Source: Nonomuraea sp. SBT364
GTDB lineage: Bacteria > Actinomycetota > Actinomycetes > Streptosporangiales > Streptosporangiaceae
Length of the DNA: 63,793 nucleotides
Direction: 5' to 3'
NCBI RefSeq assembly: GCF_001083785.1
Contig: NZ_LAVL01000041.1
Span: 1-63,793, forward strand
Shown here: in pieces, positions 62,193 to 63,793 of the stretch
How positions within the stretch are numbered: position 1 is the stretch's first letter
Layout of the letters: every line of letters starts with the position of its first letter
The notes under the pieces: generated by a model
Told to the model about the DNA's origin: nothing
Databases searched by the model: none
Seen by the model: the letters and a program-made list of their open reading frames with translations, nothing else
Program-made: the position numbers and the translations under genes

Positions 62193-63086
62193 ATGACGGA
62201 GCCTTTTGGTATGTTTGATGTTCGCGTGCGCACGACGGAGCGGCTCAGCCCGTCGTTCCTGCGGGTCACGTTCACCGGCGCTGACCTGGAACGCTTCGCC
62301 GACAACGGCTACGACCAGCGGATCAAGCTCATTCTGCCGCTGGAGGAGCACGGCCTGTCGCCCATGCCCAAGGGGCCCGACTGGTATCAGCGCTGGCGCG
62401 AGCTGCCCGGCGAGCTGCGCAACCCCATCCGCACGCTCACCGTACGACTGGCCAGGCCGCACCTTCGCGAGGTCGACGTCGACATCGCGCTGCACGAGGA
62501 CGACGGCCACGGCGGCCCGATGGCCCGCTGGGCCCCGACCGTCCAGCCCGGCGCCCCCGCCATCCTGTTCGGCCCGAACGCCGGGTTCGACGGCCCGAAC
62601 GCCGGCATGGCCTTCCGCCCGGACGCCGAGAACGGGCCGGTGCTGCTGGCCGGTGACGAGACCGCCGTCCCCGCGATCGCCTCCGTCCTCGAACGGCTCC
62701 CCGCCGGCTGCACCGGCGAGGCGCTGATGGAGGTCCCGTACGACAGCGACGCCCTCGACATCCTGACGCCCAGCCGCGTCAAGATCACCTGGCTGGCCAG
62801 GTCCGGCGCCCGGCGCGGCAGCCTGCTCCACCCGGCCGTCGTCGCCGCCGCCGACCGGCTGCTGCCTCCGCTGTCCGCCAACGACTCCGTCGAGGACGTG
62901 GACGTCAACGACCTGTGGGAGGTCCCCGAGGACGAGCGGCCCCCGGGGCCGCTGTACGCCTGGCTGGCCGGCGAGGCGGCGGTGATCAAGGGGCTGCGGC
63001 GTCACCTGGTCGCCGACCGGGGCATGGACCGGCGGGCCGTCGCCTTCATGGGCTACTGGCGCGAGGGACGCTCCGAGCAGGACTGA
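62193..63086 (+). CDS. Siderophore-interacting protein (FAD-dependent ferric reductase family)
   Basis: A 297-residue cytoplasmic flavoprotein of the ViuB/YqjH family, which reduces ferric siderophores to release iron. FAD-binding region: NPIRTLTVRLARP (the R-x-T/Y-T/S motif). The NAD(P)H-binding domain shows LLAGDETAVPAIASVLE, and the end has AWLAGEAAVIKGLRRHL and AVAFMGYWREGRSE. ATG 62193 immediately follows the iron box. It is a single gene, expressed under iron starvation; the siderophore and its importer are encoded elsewhere. Confidence 0.95.
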   Translation: MTEPFGMFDVRVRTTERLSPSFLRVTFTGADLERFADNGYDQRIKLILPLEEHGLSPMPKGPDWYQRWRELPGELRNPIRTLTVRLARPHLREVDVDIALHEDDGHGGPMARWAPTVQPGAPAILFGPNAGFDGPNAGMAFRPDAENGPVLLAGDETAVPAIASVLERLPAGCTGEALMEVPYDSDALDILTPSRVKITWLARSGARRGSLLHPAVVAAADRLLPPLSANDSVEDVDVNDLWEVPEDERPPGPLYAWLAGEAAVIKGLRRHLVADRGMDRRAVAFMGYWREGRSEQD

Positions 63087-63179
63087 CCCCAGTCAGGCCG
63101 GGGTGGAGATGACGCCGGGGACACCTCCCCGAAGTTGGGGCGCCCACCTTCAGGACTCGCATGGCCGACGCCAGGGCCC

Positions 63180-63779
63180 CTAACCGGCCGTCACGTCATC
63201 ACGGAAGAGGAAGTATCCGGCGACGTCGGCCTGGAAGTAGTTGTGGAACTTCGTCGCCTTGTCCTTGGCCGCCTCGGTCGCCGTGACGATGGTGACCACC
63301 ACGACGTTCCTCGTGTCACCCATGCGGATCTTGCCGTACTCGTAGGTGGCGTGCGTCCTGTCCTTGCGCCACGTCACCGCGTCGGAGGAGAGTTTGCCCA
63401 GCTTCGTCGATGCCTCCTCGGCGTCCTCCTTCGTCGGGAACGCCATGATGATCCGCACCCCCTTGAGCGCGCCGCCGTAGGCGGTGTAGGCGACCTGCAC
63501 GGCGTGGTCGCACTTGCTCTTGGCCAGCACGCCCGCGCCGTCCACGGGGTCGCACGAGGGGTAGTTCCAGCCGCCGACCTTCTTCGCCTCGTACGAGACG
63601 CCGCTCAGCTTGAACTTCCAGTCCTCGAACTCCTCGTGGTCGAGCTTCGCCCCGGCCTGGGCCTGGGGGGTCTCGCTCGGCTCCGGGCTCCCCGTCTCGG
63701 ACGTGCTCGGCTCGGTGGTCGGCTCCGGGGTCGCCGGGCTGGCCGTGCTGCTGCTGGGCGGTGCGGCGGCAGCGGTCGT
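63180..63779 (-). CDS. Incomplete secreted protein with Pro/Ser/Thr-rich linker
   Basis: The frame is open from the stop at 63180 up to a TAG at 63780-63782. It reads a Pro/Ser/Thr-rich linker (PPSSSTASPATPEPTTEPST), then a globular domain of about 150 residues with Cys in YPSCDPVDG and SKCDHAVQVAY, and a C-terminal YFLFRDDVTAG. No ATG or TTG lies in the frame before GTG 63545, which would cut the domain. A membrane anchor is expected upstream, but the in-frame TAG intervenes, so the gene is either disrupted or begins differently beyond the edge. I do not recognise the domain. Confidence 0.55.
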   Translation of the reverse strand, partial: TTAAAAPPSSSTASPATPEPTTEPSTSETGSPEPSETPQAQAGAKLDHEEFEDWKFKLSGVSYEAKKVGGWNYPSCDPVDGAGVLAKSKCDHAVQVAYTAYGGALKGVRIIMAFPTKEDAEEASTKLGKLSSDAVTWRKDRTHATYEYGKIRMGDTRNVVVVTIVTATEAAKDKATKFHNYFQADVAGYFLFRDDVTAG

Positions 63780-63793
63780 CTACGTGGTCAACA

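Noticed and set aside
63715..63793. A membrane helix encoded on the plus strand at the right edge (GLAVLLLGG, then AAAAVVYVVN)
   Set aside because: It is the reverse complement of the Ala/Pro/Ser/Thr-rich linker of the minus-strand gene, whose codon pattern and cysteines are more convincing.

Overview
The window is 63.8 kb of very high-GC DNA with strong third-position GC bias, GTG and TTG starts, leaderless-looking promoters, many LacI, TetR, MerR and PucR regulators, secreted hydrolases and an exact actinobacterial iron box. This points to a filamentous actinomycete, probably of the Streptosporangiales (Nonomuraea-like). The genus is inference. I see no rRNA, tRNA, CRISPR array, phage or intact insertion sequence.

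Layout. 0-2.2 kb: a two-component system (LiaS/NarX-type kinase plus LuxR-type regulator) with a MazG-like pyrophosphatase. 2.3-5.9 kb: an NmrA-type oxidoreductase followed in frame by a start-less deazaflavin reductase remnant, then a TetR gene between an intact and a decayed copy of one membrane protein, each copy carrying the same upstream operator-like element. 6-11.6 kb: a LacI regulator, a sugar ABC importer without its own ATPase, and an intracellular GH5 glycosidase, with three GAAAnTTTC boxes and a near-perfect CebR/CelR box. 11.6-14.3 kb: a capsule-type glycosyltransferase coupled to an unknown protein. 14.4-20.2 kb: secreted trypsin-like protease, GNAT, SDR and a 997-residue DUF6493-like protein. 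20.2-23.3 kb: a HigBA-type toxin-antitoxin pair between two copies of an exact 83-bp repeat derived from the next gene, a DUF4434-like secreted protein. 23.3-26.5 kb: Tat-exported PhoX/DUF839 protein and a secreted M28 peptidase with a structured leader.

26.5-29 kb: an ECF42-type sigma factor with its DGPF/YCII partner and two small genes. 29.0-29.6 kb: a promoter, a long non-coding stretch and a very strong hairpin in front of a MerR-like gene. 30-32.9 kb: SGNH hydrolase, AhpD-like protein, epimerase. 32.9-41.6 kb: a complete Liv-type ABC importer diverging from a PucR regulator, acyl-CoA ligase and CE12-like esterase. 41.6-49 kb: a TetR gene diverging, across a perfect 30-bp palindrome, from a peptide-type ABC operon (with a permease-ATPase fusion) that ends in an acyl-CoA dehydrogenase. 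49-53.5 kb: a VapBC remnant, a large membrane protein, a TIMP-like surface protein and an MGT-type glycosyltransferase.

53.5-56.3 kb: a modular secreted GH9 cellulase under a perfect CebR/CelR operator plus GAAAnTTTC boxes, so it probably shares regulators with the 7-kb locus. 56.3-59.9 kb: a metzincin-type protease carrying a seven-repeat FG-GAP propeller and no visible signal peptide, a HEAT-repeat protein, and a MerR regulator with a 19-bp-spacer promoter. 60-63.8 kb: a methyltransferase, a secreted class-C serine hydrolase, an iron-regulated siderophore-interacting protein, and an incomplete secreted protein at the right edge.

Overall this is an accessory region for extracellular carbohydrate and peptide use, with local regulators. 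The least explained parts are the protease/HEAT unit, the 29-kb leader, the glycosyltransferase/unknown pair and the repeat-flanked toxin-antitoxin island.
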